This document shows, in pieces, positions 1 through 4,697 of a DNA stretch of 5,846 nucleotides. A program made the translations under genes and the position numbers. How positions within the stretch are numbered: the first letter of the stretch is position 1; every line of letters starts with the position of its first letter. The notes under the pieces are model-generated. The model was not told the origin of the DNA. It was given only the letters and a program-made list of their open reading frames with translations, and did no database searches. This DNA comes from Weeksellaceae bacterium (lineage in GTDB: Bacteria > Bacteroidota > Bacteroidia > Flavobacteriales > Weeksellaceae). The DNA is taken from NCBI GenBank assembly GCA_028698395.1, contig JAQVDG010000149.1:1-5846 (forward strand), given 5' to 3'.

Positions 1-351
1 AAAAATGTGATTTTCTTGCATTTTATTATGGGCAAGTTTCATTTGTTCATTCAATTTATCGGAGTTCAGAACAATCAGTGTATCGCCTTTTTGTACGGTT
101 TGGTTTTCTTGCATCCGGTACGATACCACTTCACCAAACAAAGCCGACTGAATCATAGTATTCTCGTCAGGCGAACGAATTATACCACGGCTTTGCGAAC
201 TGACATCCACATAAACTATTGGTAATGATATAAAAATAAGCGCATTCATTATAAGGATTATACCATAAATGACTTTACTCTTTGTATTGATCTGAGCATG
301 ATAACACTCGACAGTATTTTCAATAATTTCAGGAGGGAAGAGTTGAGGCAT
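1..351 (-). CDS. HlyD-family secretion (membrane fusion) protein, N-terminal part
   Basis: This is the first 117 codons of a gene that runs off the left edge of the window. HlyD proteins form the periplasmic bridge between an inner-membrane ABC exporter and an outer-membrane channel. From the ATG at 351 the protein has a short cytoplasmic leader (MPQLFPPEIIENTVECYH), one membrane segment at about residues 28-48, then a biotinyl/lipoyl-type hairpin at about 55-97 (RSPDEN, GEVVSYRMQENQTVQKGDTL). The start of a coiled coil follows (SDKLNEQMKLAHNKMQEN). An in-frame TAG lies just upstream, so the start is limited to this ATG or a TTG four codons earlier. The gene begins 16 bases after the CPBP gene ends, which implies one operon. 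Next to double-glycine peptide precursors, it is most likely the adaptor of a C39-peptidase ABC exporter encoded outside the window. Confidence 0.9.
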   Translation of the reverse strand, partial: MPQLFPPEIIENTVECYHAQINTKSKVIYGIILIMNALIFISLPIVYVDVSSQSRGIIRSPDENTMIQSALFGEVVSYRMQENQTVQKGDTLIVLNSDKLNEQMKLAHNKMQENHIF

Positions 352-367
352 AAGTTTATTCAAATAT

Positions 368-850
368 TTAATCCCCTATAAAAACTGTAAGCACAAACAA
401 AATAAAATTATATATTGAATGAATGAAGGTGGTGTATAAAAACGGATTTTGTTTCCTACGAAAGAATATAAAGCAGCTGAATGACCAGATTAATCCATAA
501 AAAAAAGCAATCAACATATATTGTATTGATTTAAAATGCATTAAACCAAACAATACAGATGAAACAATTATTGTATAAAAAAATACATTTGTCTTCTTTT
601 TATAAAAATATGAAGTCAGCTTTAAAGGCATATATTGAAAAATGAAAGTCTCACAAAACGGAGCTAACAATACAATTAGCAAAAAATCTAAAAAACCGGT
701 ATCATACGTATTAAAACTTTCGTCTGTGTTGACATTAAACAACATAAATAATATAACGAAAAAAATATTCACAACAAGAGTGCTGCCGATTGCATACAAA
801 ATAATTTTAAATGTATGACTTTTGTATAGATAGGAATATATTTTAATCAT
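368..850 (-). CDS. CPBP-family intramembrane protein, candidate bacteriocin immunity or processing factor
   Basis: The product is a 160-residue, very hydrophobic protein with about four to five membrane segments (near residues 14-38, 53-72, 90-106, 110-131 and 140-158). It carries the three signatures of the CPBP (Abi, Rce1-like) family. Motif 1 is APFCETFIFQ, with Glu67 followed by Thr and then Gln where EExxxR is usual. Motif 2 is FGLMH, with His105. Motif 3 is HSIYN, with His144 and Asn148. The glutamate and both histidines of the proposed metalloprotease site are therefore present, while the second Glu and the Arg are replaced. In Gram-positive class IIb bacteriocin loci, proteins of this family act as immunity proteins. 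By position between the peptide genes and HlyD, the same role is inferred here. Maturation of the peptide or membrane-protein housekeeping are alternatives. No strong promoter is visible; it may be expressed by readthrough of the terminator before it. Confidence 0.82.
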   Translation of the reverse strand: MIKIYSYLYKSHTFKIILYAIGSTLVVNIFFVILFMLFNVNTDESFNTYDTGFLDFLLIVLLAPFCETFIFQYMPLKLTSYFYKKKTNVFFYTIIVSSVLFGLMHFKSIQYMLIAFFYGLIWSFSCFIFFRRKQNPFLYTTFIHSIYNFILFVLTVFIGD

Positions 851-863
851 TTATTTTAATTTG

Positions 864-918
864 AATGAAAAAATAATCCTAAAATGTTACGACTACAACT
901 TTTAGGATTATTTTCATT
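864..918 (-). terminator. Strong intrinsic terminator between the peptide genes and the CPBP-hlyD pair
   Basis: Two arms match perfectly over 15 bp: aaaataatcctaaaa at 870-884 pairs with ttttaggattatttt at 900-914. An extra GTT/AAC pairing lies inside the loop, and AATG/CATT (864-867 with 915-918) outside after a two-base bulge. Read on the minus strand, the right arm ends in a run of six T. It starts 27 bases after the stop codon of the second peptide gene and ends before the CPBP start at 850. Because the arms are symmetric, with A and T runs on both sides, it could stop transcription from either direction. Its position suggests that the peptide mRNA mostly ends here, with limited readthrough into the immunity and export genes. 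Confidence 0.85.
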
Positions 919-944
919 GACAAAACTACCATTGACAGTTGGGA

Positions 945-1157
945 TTAGATACAATTCATCAGTGTTTCATTCGCGGCAGAACTTCCACTTGTAACAAAAT
1001 CTTTTACAATCCCTACGGCATATCCAACTCCATATCCAACTACTTGTCCAGCGGATTTGACAGCATTAACAAATTCAGAAAGTATTCCACCTCCCTGAAT
1101 ACGTATCATCTCATCGTAACTTAATTCAATGGGTAAGTCCTCATATCTTTCATTCAT
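945..1157 (-). CDS. Double-glycine leader peptide precursor, bacteriocin-like, with GxxxG ladder
   Basis: This gene encodes a 70-residue secreted-peptide precursor. The leader matches the C39-peptidase consensus residue for residue before the cleavage point: L(-12) S(-11) E(-8) M(-7) I(-4) Q G G, written LSYDEMIRIQGG, with Gly22-Gly23. Cleavage would release a 47-residue peptide starting GILSEFVNAVK. Its core GQVVGYGVGYAVG places Gly at 37, 41, 45 and 49, giving three consecutive GxxxG motifs on one helix face. That pattern mediates helix-helix contact in two-peptide bacteriocins. The chosen ATG (1157) lies 25 bases after the upstream peptide gene. A longer reading to 1253 exists, but its extra part overlaps that gene and does not resemble a leader. 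One Cys is near the C-terminus (NCI), so there is no internal disulfide. It is probably co-transcribed with the 1183-1380 gene and exported by the HlyD system. Confidence 0.85.
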   Translation of the reverse strand: MNERYEDLPIELSYDEMIRIQGGGILSEFVNAVKSAGQVVGYGVGYAVGIVKDFVTSGSSAANETLMNCI

Positions 1158-1182
1158 GATTGTCTGTGTTTTTTTTAATGTG

Positions 1183-1380
1183 TTATTTTTTTTGCTGATC
1201 TTTATAACCTTGTTGAGCCCCTGCAGAGAAACCCTCAACAAATGCTTCAGCAATCTCGACTACTCCTAGAAATTCAAGAAATTTGACAATAGATTTATAG
1301 ACAGAGCCACCATAAGTTTCTCTCAGTTCCTCTACATTCATTTCCTGAACGCCATACGTGTTTACATCAAAGTTTTTCAT
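1183..1380 (-). CDS. Double-glycine leader peptide precursor, bacteriocin-like, partner peptide
   Basis: This gene encodes a 65-residue precursor whose leader ends MNVEELRETYGG: Met(-12), Glu(-8), Leu(-7), Thr(-4), Gly24-Gly25. This is the C39-peptidase recognition pattern, with Thr in place of the usual Ile or Val at -4. The predicted mature peptide has 40 residues, starts SVYKSIVKFLEFLG, and is an amphipathic helix. Near its end is GFSAGAQQG, with Gly50, 54 and 58, giving two consecutive GxxxG motifs, then a Lys-rich tail (KDQQKK). It has no cysteine. The ATG at 1380 follows an A-rich leader, ACTAAAAAAGAAA, as expected in a phylum that rarely uses Shine-Dalgarno sites. The 25-base gap to the next precursor, the similar size and the matching glycine ladders suggest the two act together as one two-peptide bacteriocin. 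A signalling role for either peptide cannot be excluded. Confidence 0.85.
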   Translation of the reverse strand: MKNFDVNTYGVQEMNVEELRETYGGSVYKSIVKFLEFLGVVEIAEAFVEGFSAGAQQGYKDQQKK

Positions 1381-1383
1381 TTT

Positions 1384-1393
1384 CTTTTTTAGT
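1384..1393 (-). repeat. ACTAAAAAAG element, copy before the first peptide gene
   Basis: ACTAAAAAAG on the minus strand ends three bases before the ATG at 1380. It is one of three exact copies in the locus. With the copy at 1801-1810 the identity extends to 12 bases (ACTAAAAAAGAA). It is probably part of the ribosome-binding leader. Confidence 0.5.
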
Positions 1394-1441
1394 AAAATGT
1401 AAATCTATTTTTGCCACAACTTAAAGCCTGTGAGCTGACTC

Positions 1442-1470
1442 TTATATTTGCAAATATGGCGCAAATATAA
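1442..1470. promoter_or_regulatory. Inverted repeat and palindrome, candidate operator
   Basis: TTATATTTGC (1442-1451) and GCAAATATAA (1461-1470) are perfect 10-bp inverted repeats 9 bases apart. A perfect 14-bp palindrome, ATATTTGCAAATAT, lies inside at 1444-1457. GCAAATAT therefore occurs directly at 1450 and 1461, 11 bp apart (one helical turn), plus one inverted copy. On the minus strand TATATTTG (1462-1469) matches the Bacteroides -7 box TAnnTTTG, but no -33 TTTG was found at the right distance. The site is 62-90 bases before the first peptide gene. It also encodes the last nine codons of the regulator, so part of the symmetry could be a by-product of coding. An operator role is inferred. 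Confidence 0.4.
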
Positions 1471-1789
1471 AACTCCTTCCGTTCATATGTTTAGACGGAA
1501 GCTTGTAAGCCACAAAACCACCATCAATCTTACTTAAATCATGTTCACTTTCTATAATTTCAAGTTCAAAGTCAAGTTTCATGTTCACTTTTTTAGTATA
1601 AATGAAACTTTTCTTTTTTCTCGAATAAGTAATTGGCAGATTATTTTTCTTCAAATCGTCAAGTAGCAAATACAAACTTGCTCGGCTAATACTAAGTTTC
1701 TTGGCTAGTCTTTCCGGCGTGTCTGTTCTCTCCTCTGATATAAGTTCATGTAGGAGTTGTAATAATTTAATTGTTCTGGTAAACGTCAT
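1442..1789 (-). CDS. Short winged-helix/HTH regulator with a double-glycine-like C-terminus
   Basis: The product is a 115-residue protein read from the ATG at 1789. Residues 1-20 form a helix (MTFTRTIKLLQLLHELISEE). Residues 24-50 form a helix-turn-helix of the DeoR/HTH_11 type (TPERLAKKLSISRASLYLL, then DDLKKNN). A wing follows (LPITYSRKKKSFIYTKK). The frame is open to 1855, but the added 22 residues are unlike the family and 1789 follows an A-rich leader. The gene lies 61 bases upstream of the first peptide precursor on the same strand, so it probably controls the locus. The C-terminal 46 residues are odd: from Met70 they read like a leader ending SEHDLSKIDGG, with Ser(-11), Asp(-8), Leu(-7), Ile(-4), Gly90-Gly91. 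A 24-residue aromatic tail (FVAYKLPSKH...) follows. This could be a structural wing-and-tail of the family, or a regulator joined to an exportable peptide. Regulator identity is fairly sure; the role of the tail is open. Confidence 0.75.
   Translation of the reverse strand: MTFTRTIKLLQLLHELISEERTDTPERLAKKLSISRASLYLLLDDLKKNNLPITYSRKKKSFIYTKKVNMKLDFELEIIESEHDLSKIDGGFVAYKLPSKHMNGRSFIFAPYLQI
1588..1597 (-). repeat. ACTAAAAAAG element, copy inside the regulator gene
   Basis: This exact copy lies within the regulator coding sequence. It ends five bases before the in-frame internal ATG at 1582 (Met70), where the double-glycine-like segment begins. It could allow internal initiation there. The codons encode the wing (YTKK), so coincidence is possible. 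Confidence 0.4.
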
Positions 1790-1800
1790 AATTTCAGGTT

Positions 1801-1810
1801 CTTTTTTAGT
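1801..1810 (-). repeat. ACTAAAAAAG element, copy before the regulator gene
   Basis: This exact copy ends 11 bases before the regulator ATG at 1789. Further upstream, TTTGCGCCAT (minus strand, 1847-1856) is shared with 1456-1465 upstream of the first peptide gene. In each case a TATA follows 9-10 bases later, so the regulator and peptide genes may have related leader regions. Confidence 0.4.
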
Positions 1811-1906
1811 GTTTTTATTTTTTGACTCTCGGTATAGTTGTAATGAATGGCGCAAAAGGCTCTTTGTCCTTTCTTAATATGACATATAACATCCTAGCTT
1901 ATAATT

Positions 1907-2104
1907 TCAAATGCCAAAGTTATTGAAAAAATCGTAAATTTCAAACACATTTACTACCATTTCATCTATTAACGACAATTGAGAATAAAACATGTTGAAC
2001 GGAACCGATTGCCTGGGGAAAGAGTAAGCCCCCGATAAACTGGTAGAAGTTTGAATTAGTGAAAAACATAAATCAAGTTGTGACTTTCGATTACACATGG
2101 ACAT
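1907..2104 (-). CDS. Hypothetical 65-residue ORF, doubtful
   Basis: I do not recognise this ORF. It starts MSMCNRKSQLDLCFSLIQ and ends with an acidic, aromatic stretch (IDEMVVNVFEIYDFFNNFG). No leader, membrane segment or known motif is visible. It begins 18 bases downstream of the stop that closes the decayed gene at 2123 and is in the same frame as the last piece of that gene, so it may only be trailing sequence left open by chance. It is the only sizeable open frame in the stretch between the regulator (1789) and the pseudogene (2123). The rest of that stretch shows nothing apart from the regulator's leader. Confidence 0.2.
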   Translation of the reverse strand: MSMCNRKSQLDLCFSLIQTSTSLSGAYSFPRQSVPFNMFYSQLSLIDEMVVNVFEIYDFFNNFGI

Positions 2105-2122
2105 AAATCCGAAGTGCGGATT

Positions 2123-2945
2123 TTACAAAAGCTTCTCGGCATACACAATATATCCCTCATTGTCATTGTCGGTGTAGGCATTAGTCATTCCTGAAATAAA
2201 TTTGAAATTTTTCATGTTCATTGATGCCGTCATTGCTTTTGCATGTAATACAAAAAATTTCCAGCATTTCCAGCAAAAATTTTAACACTAACACCATCAC
2301 TCGGAAAAACCTGGTTTAATTCAGGACCTTTTCCCATTTTTCTGTTGATGCACTATAAATGTATCTGATTTCTTGTGATGGAACATCTACCATAAAGCCA
2401 TTTGCTTTTGTGCGAGCACTATTAAGAGTAGATACTAATTTCTTAGCTGCAAATTTTTATATCATTTTTTGCAGGTCAGCATATGAGAAACCTTTTTCAC
2501 CACTGAATGGAATCACAATTGTTAGCGCATCATTACCAACAGCTAAAGGTGTTTTAGAGAAATCAACACTTGTAACATATTCAGTGTATTTTGCGCTTTT
2601 AACAGTACTAAGATTTGTTGGTTTCTGCCATTTCTCCAGACCTGGCATTTTAACTTTAAAAATCATGTCTTTCCAACCAATTGTCATTCCATTATCCCAT
2701 GATTTAACCTGTACCCACGTTTTGAATCAAGTTTCATTATGTTGGACTTTTGAAGAAAAACCAGATTTTTTGTAAACGATATAATCAAAATCATATAGTT
2801 TTGCACCTAATCTACGCCTGCTTTTAATTGTTTCATAGTGCCATTTATCTTCACCAAATAATGCAACTCTCCATTTGCCAACCACGGTGTGACGTGCTGC
2901 GCTTTTTACAGGAAAATTATCAATGTTGGGGGTTGCCGATGTTGC
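2123..2945 (-). pseudogene. Decayed gene of unknown function, about 270 residues, two stops and two frameshifts
   Basis: The minus strand can be stitched into one protein-like reading. It starts in the frame of SATPNIDNFPVKSAARH, continues GKWRVALFGEDKWHYETIK, and reaches an in-frame TGA at 2727-2729 (context HNET*FKTWVQVKSW). It then runs through WDNGMTIGWKDMIFKVKMPG and AVGNDALTIVIPFSGEKG to an in-frame TAA at 2457-2459 (QKMI*KFAAKKLVS). It continues to STEKWEK, where an apparent one-base loss in an A run (about 2329-2334) shifts the frame to GPELNQVFPSDGVSVKIFAG. A second shift near 2235-2245 leads to MKNFKFISGMTNAYTD and the final TAA at 2123-2125. The sequence is rich in Trp and Lys, with no membrane segment or catalytic motif I know. 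A 9-bp tandem repeat (2257-2274) encodes the AGN repeat in its FAGNAGN. Its N-terminus is not defined. It is clearly former coding sequence, but its function is unknown. Confidence 0.6.
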
Positions 2946-2991
2946 CAGAACGCGCCCAAAGTGTTTTTCGTGTCTTGTCCGTAATTGCCAT
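2920..2991 (-). pseudogene. Stub resembling the N-terminus of an HNH endonuclease
   Basis: The ATG at 2991 opens a 23-codon reading that begins MAITDKTRKTLWARSGN and stops at TGA 2920-2922. The DKTRKxLWxRSGN pattern is typical of the first residues of HNH endonuclease-like proteins, where it is normally followed by a Cys pair and then the HNH core. Here the continuation (IGNPQH*) is unrelated, and the adjoining sequence belongs to the decayed gene in another frame. A deletion or recombination joint near 2942 is inferred. The 60 bases between this ATG and the insertion sequence end (2992-3051) hold no recognisable gene, only the tail of an open frame ending at TAG. The match is short and was made by recognition alone. 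Confidence 0.35.
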
Positions 2992-3051
2992 TTCTATTTT
3001 ATTACTTCATTTTCAAGTTTTTGCTGTCCCATTAGCATTGCAAGTAACGGG

Positions 3052-3070
3052 AGTCTGCGCAACAACTCCC
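3052..3070 (+). repeat. Left terminal inverted repeat of the insertion sequence
   Basis: Read inward, this end is AGTCTGCGCAACAACTCCC. It matches the right end, read inward as AGACTGCGCAAAAACCACC, at 15 of 19 positions, including the unbroken block CTGCGCAA. The outermost base could lie one to three bases further out. Confidence 0.75.
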
Positions 3071-3138
3071 AAATTTTTCCAAAAGTAGTAAAATATTCAT
3101 TTCACAGCATTATACAAGGCTGAATATTTAACATCCTG

Positions 3139-4623
3139 TCATTGTGAAAGAAAAGCAGGTATTGAGATTTCGACATCACAGTATGGCTTAAAATAAGCCT
3201 TCTGAGGCACAAAAACACGACAAAAGGCGTCTATATAGCTATTTATAAGTTGTTTAAACTTCTCAAATCCATTTGCGATATTGGCACAACGGGTCAGGTT
3301 GTAGCCGATGAAAACCAAACTTACTTCGCCCAACACCTTTGTCTTGCCACGCGTAAGCACGTGGTCGAAGCCACGCTGTCGCTTTATCGTTCCCCAAGGG
3401 TGTTCGGCCAATTGCTGGCGCTGTTTGTAATAGTCTTTGTTTTGGTTTACCCGTTCGGCATTTTGCTCCATCAGGGAAGCATATTCGCTTCGGTCGATGT
3501 TGCGACCATTTTTCTTACTGGTGGTACATTTTTTTTGCATCGGGCAGATTTTGCAGGCAGCTACGTTGTTGTAGCGCTGAAACCGGTATGCCGACTTATA
3601 TCCTTTGCTGCTGTGCGTGTAGAAGGTACCATTGGTTCTGAGTGTTTCTCCTGCCGGACAGGTATAAGTGTCGGCTTCCGGATTGTAAATGAACTGTGAC
3701 ACCGGAAATATATCCGGATTAGTTGATGCCGATTCTTTGGGCGATACATAAGTGGTGATGCCGTTCTGTTCGCATGCATGTATTTGTTCACCGGTATGAT
3801 AACCCTTGTCGGCCAATACATCCATCGTCTCGACCTGAAGGTTTTCTTTGGTTTCAATGGCAACCGAGGCCAATGCATTGGTGTCGTTTACACTACCCGT
3901 GTCGAAATGCGTTATCAGCTTATTCTTGGCATCTACCGAAGCCTGCACATTGTAGCCCACCTGGGTGATGTGACGGTGAAGAACTACTGATTGAGCATCT
4001 TTATCTGTCGTACTGATTTGTTCTTTACCTGTTGCTTTAAGCTGTGATTCAAGTCCCTCATATTTGCTTTTGCGGGTTTTCTGTGTCTTGATCTTCTCTG
4101 ACAATTCAGCTTTTTCTTCTTCACTGTCCGACTGATCTAAAGCGTTCTCATATTCCCGTATCCGGGTATCAATATAATCAAGGTGACGATCTATCTTGCC
4201 CTGATTGTAGTTGTTCTTCAGCGAGTTTTGTGCACGAACCTTGAATGAATCAATGGCAATGGTTTTATTCGAGGGTACTATTTCGCCCAACAGCCAACGG
4301 GCTTCGATATTGAGCCGGGCTTCCCGCTCTAATTTGCGAGAAGAACGAACACCATAACGATATCCGTAAATATACAATTTAAGCAATTGAGCAGGATGAA
4401 TCGGTGGACGACCTTCACTCTTTAGTGTAACATGCTTAAAGCCGAAACTTTTCAAATCGATACTATCAACAAAAAAATCGATAATGCGCACAAAACTGTC
4501 GGGCTCCACCAGTTGATCCAAACAGTAAAATTGTATTTGATTCCGGGGTTCGCTTGTTACGTGGTGCATAGGACTGTTCTTTATTAACTGCATAAAGATA
4601 AGTATTTTAGCGCATTCATCCAA
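3139..4623 (-). CDS. IS1182-family DDE transposase, probably internally deleted
   Basis: The frame codes for 494 residues; the true start may be Met11 or Met19 (MHHVTSEPRNQIQF), since the family normally begins close to such a sequence. N-terminal features are SEGRPPIHPAQLLKLYIYGY and the helical RKLEREARLNIEARWLLG. DDE candidates are Asp125 (AIDSFKVRAQNS), Asp272 (VLADKGYHTGE) and Glu407 (AEHPWGTIKRQRGF). A coiled-coil insert spans about 145-195. A Cys cluster follows (Cys322, 357, 360, 366; CKICPMQKKC). Between WLLGEIVPSNKTIA and IDSFKVRAQNS the usual block of about 30 residues (the DFRK...N...F region) is missing in frame. The joint carries a CCATTGCCATTG repeat, consistent with slippage or microhomology deletion. 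The ORF is otherwise intact, so the element is probably not active on its own. Confidence 0.85.
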   Translation of the reverse strand: MDECAKILIFMQLIKNSPMHHVTSEPRNQIQFYCLDQLVEPDSFVRIIDFFVDSIDLKSFGFKHVTLKSEGRPPIHPAQLLKLYIYGYRYGVRSSRKLEREARLNIEARWLLGEIVPSNKTIAIDSFKVRAQNSLKNNYNQGKIDRHLDYIDTRIREYENALDQSDSEEEKAELSEKIKTQKTRKSKYEGLESQLKATGKEQISTTDKDAQSVVLHRHITQVGYNVQASVDAKNKLITHFDTGSVNDTNALASVAIETKENLQVETMDVLADKGYHTGEQIHACEQNGITTYVSPKESASTNPDIFPVSQFIYNPEADTYTCPAGETLRTNGTFYTHSSKGYKSAYRFQRYNNVAACKICPMQKKCTTSKKNGRNIDRSEYASLMEQNAERVNQNKDYYKQRQQLAEHPWGTIKRQRGFDHVLTRGKTKVLGEVSLVFIGYNLTRCANIANGFEKFKQLINSYIDAFCRVFVPQKAYFKPYCDVEISIPAFLSQ

Positions 4624-4678
4624 GTAAAAAGAAAGGTTTTTCTTAGCTTAGGTTGAAAAATAATGTTTCAGAAATGAA

Positions 4679-4697
4679 GGTGGTTTTTGCGCAGTCT
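4679..4697 (-). repeat. Right terminal inverted repeat of the insertion sequence
   Basis: This is the partner of the left repeat at 3052-3070. Immediately outside it lies the last intact recombinase codon (His, 4701-4703), which independently supports placing the element boundary at about 4698-4700. Confidence 0.75.

Larger units (their letters stand above)
3052..4697 (-). mobile_element. IS1182-like insertion sequence, about 1.65 kb
   Basis: The element contains one transposase gene read on the minus strand and is bounded by imperfect terminal inverted repeats at 3052-3070 and 4679-4697. Non-coding ends are about 68 bp (left, inside the repeat) and 55-110 bp (right, depending on the transposase start). 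No clear target duplication is visible: the left flank ends ...gtaacggg and the right flank begins gacgtgcag. The two flanks do not belong to the same gene (decayed unknown gene and HNH stub on the left, recombinase on the right). This suggests that DNA beside the element was lost or rearranged after insertion. Its base composition is visibly less AT-rich than the peptide locus. Confidence 0.8.

Noticed and set aside
7..225. 72-residue plus-strand open frame
   Set aside because: It is antisense to the HlyD gene, which has a clear membrane anchor and lipoyl-like domain on the minus strand.
945..1253. Longer 102-residue reading of the second peptide precursor
   Set aside because: The extra 32 residues overlap the end of the first peptide gene in another frame and add a basic stretch before a leader that is already complete. 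The ATG at 1157 gives a normal 23-residue double-glycine leader.
1399..1441. Bacteroides-type promoter directly before the first peptide gene
   Set aside because: TAGATTTA (minus strand, 1400-1407) resembles the -7 box, but there is no TTTG 19-21 bases upstream, so it is not called as a promoter.
1476..1501. 7-bp inverted repeat CTTCCGT/ACGGAAG within the regulator gene
   Set aside because: It is short, has a 12-base loop, and lies wholly within coding sequence with no other sign of function.
2359..2775. 138-residue plus-strand open frame
   Set aside because: It is the complement of the decayed minus-strand gene, whose reading is far more protein-like. The plus reading shows no domain and an unusual hydrophobic mix.
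3049..3070. GGGAGT...ACTCCC hairpin as a terminator
   Set aside because: The stem is only 6 bp with a 10-base loop, no T run follows, and the sequence is explained by the terminal repeat of the insertion sequence.
3010..3105. Minus-strand reading NEYFTTFGKIWELLRRLPLL ... ENEVIK as the end of a real gene before the HNH stub
   Set aside because: It crosses the insertion sequence boundary at 3052, so most of it is the non-coding end of the element read by chance.
2828..3123. Overlapping plus-strand frames of 86 and 66 residues
   Set aside because: They run across the HNH-like stub, the flank and the insertion sequence end, so they cannot be one ancestral gene, and they show no motif.
3250..3699. 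149-residue plus-strand open frame inside the insertion sequence
   Set aside because: It is antisense to the transposase, which has clear family motifs throughout; no independent support.
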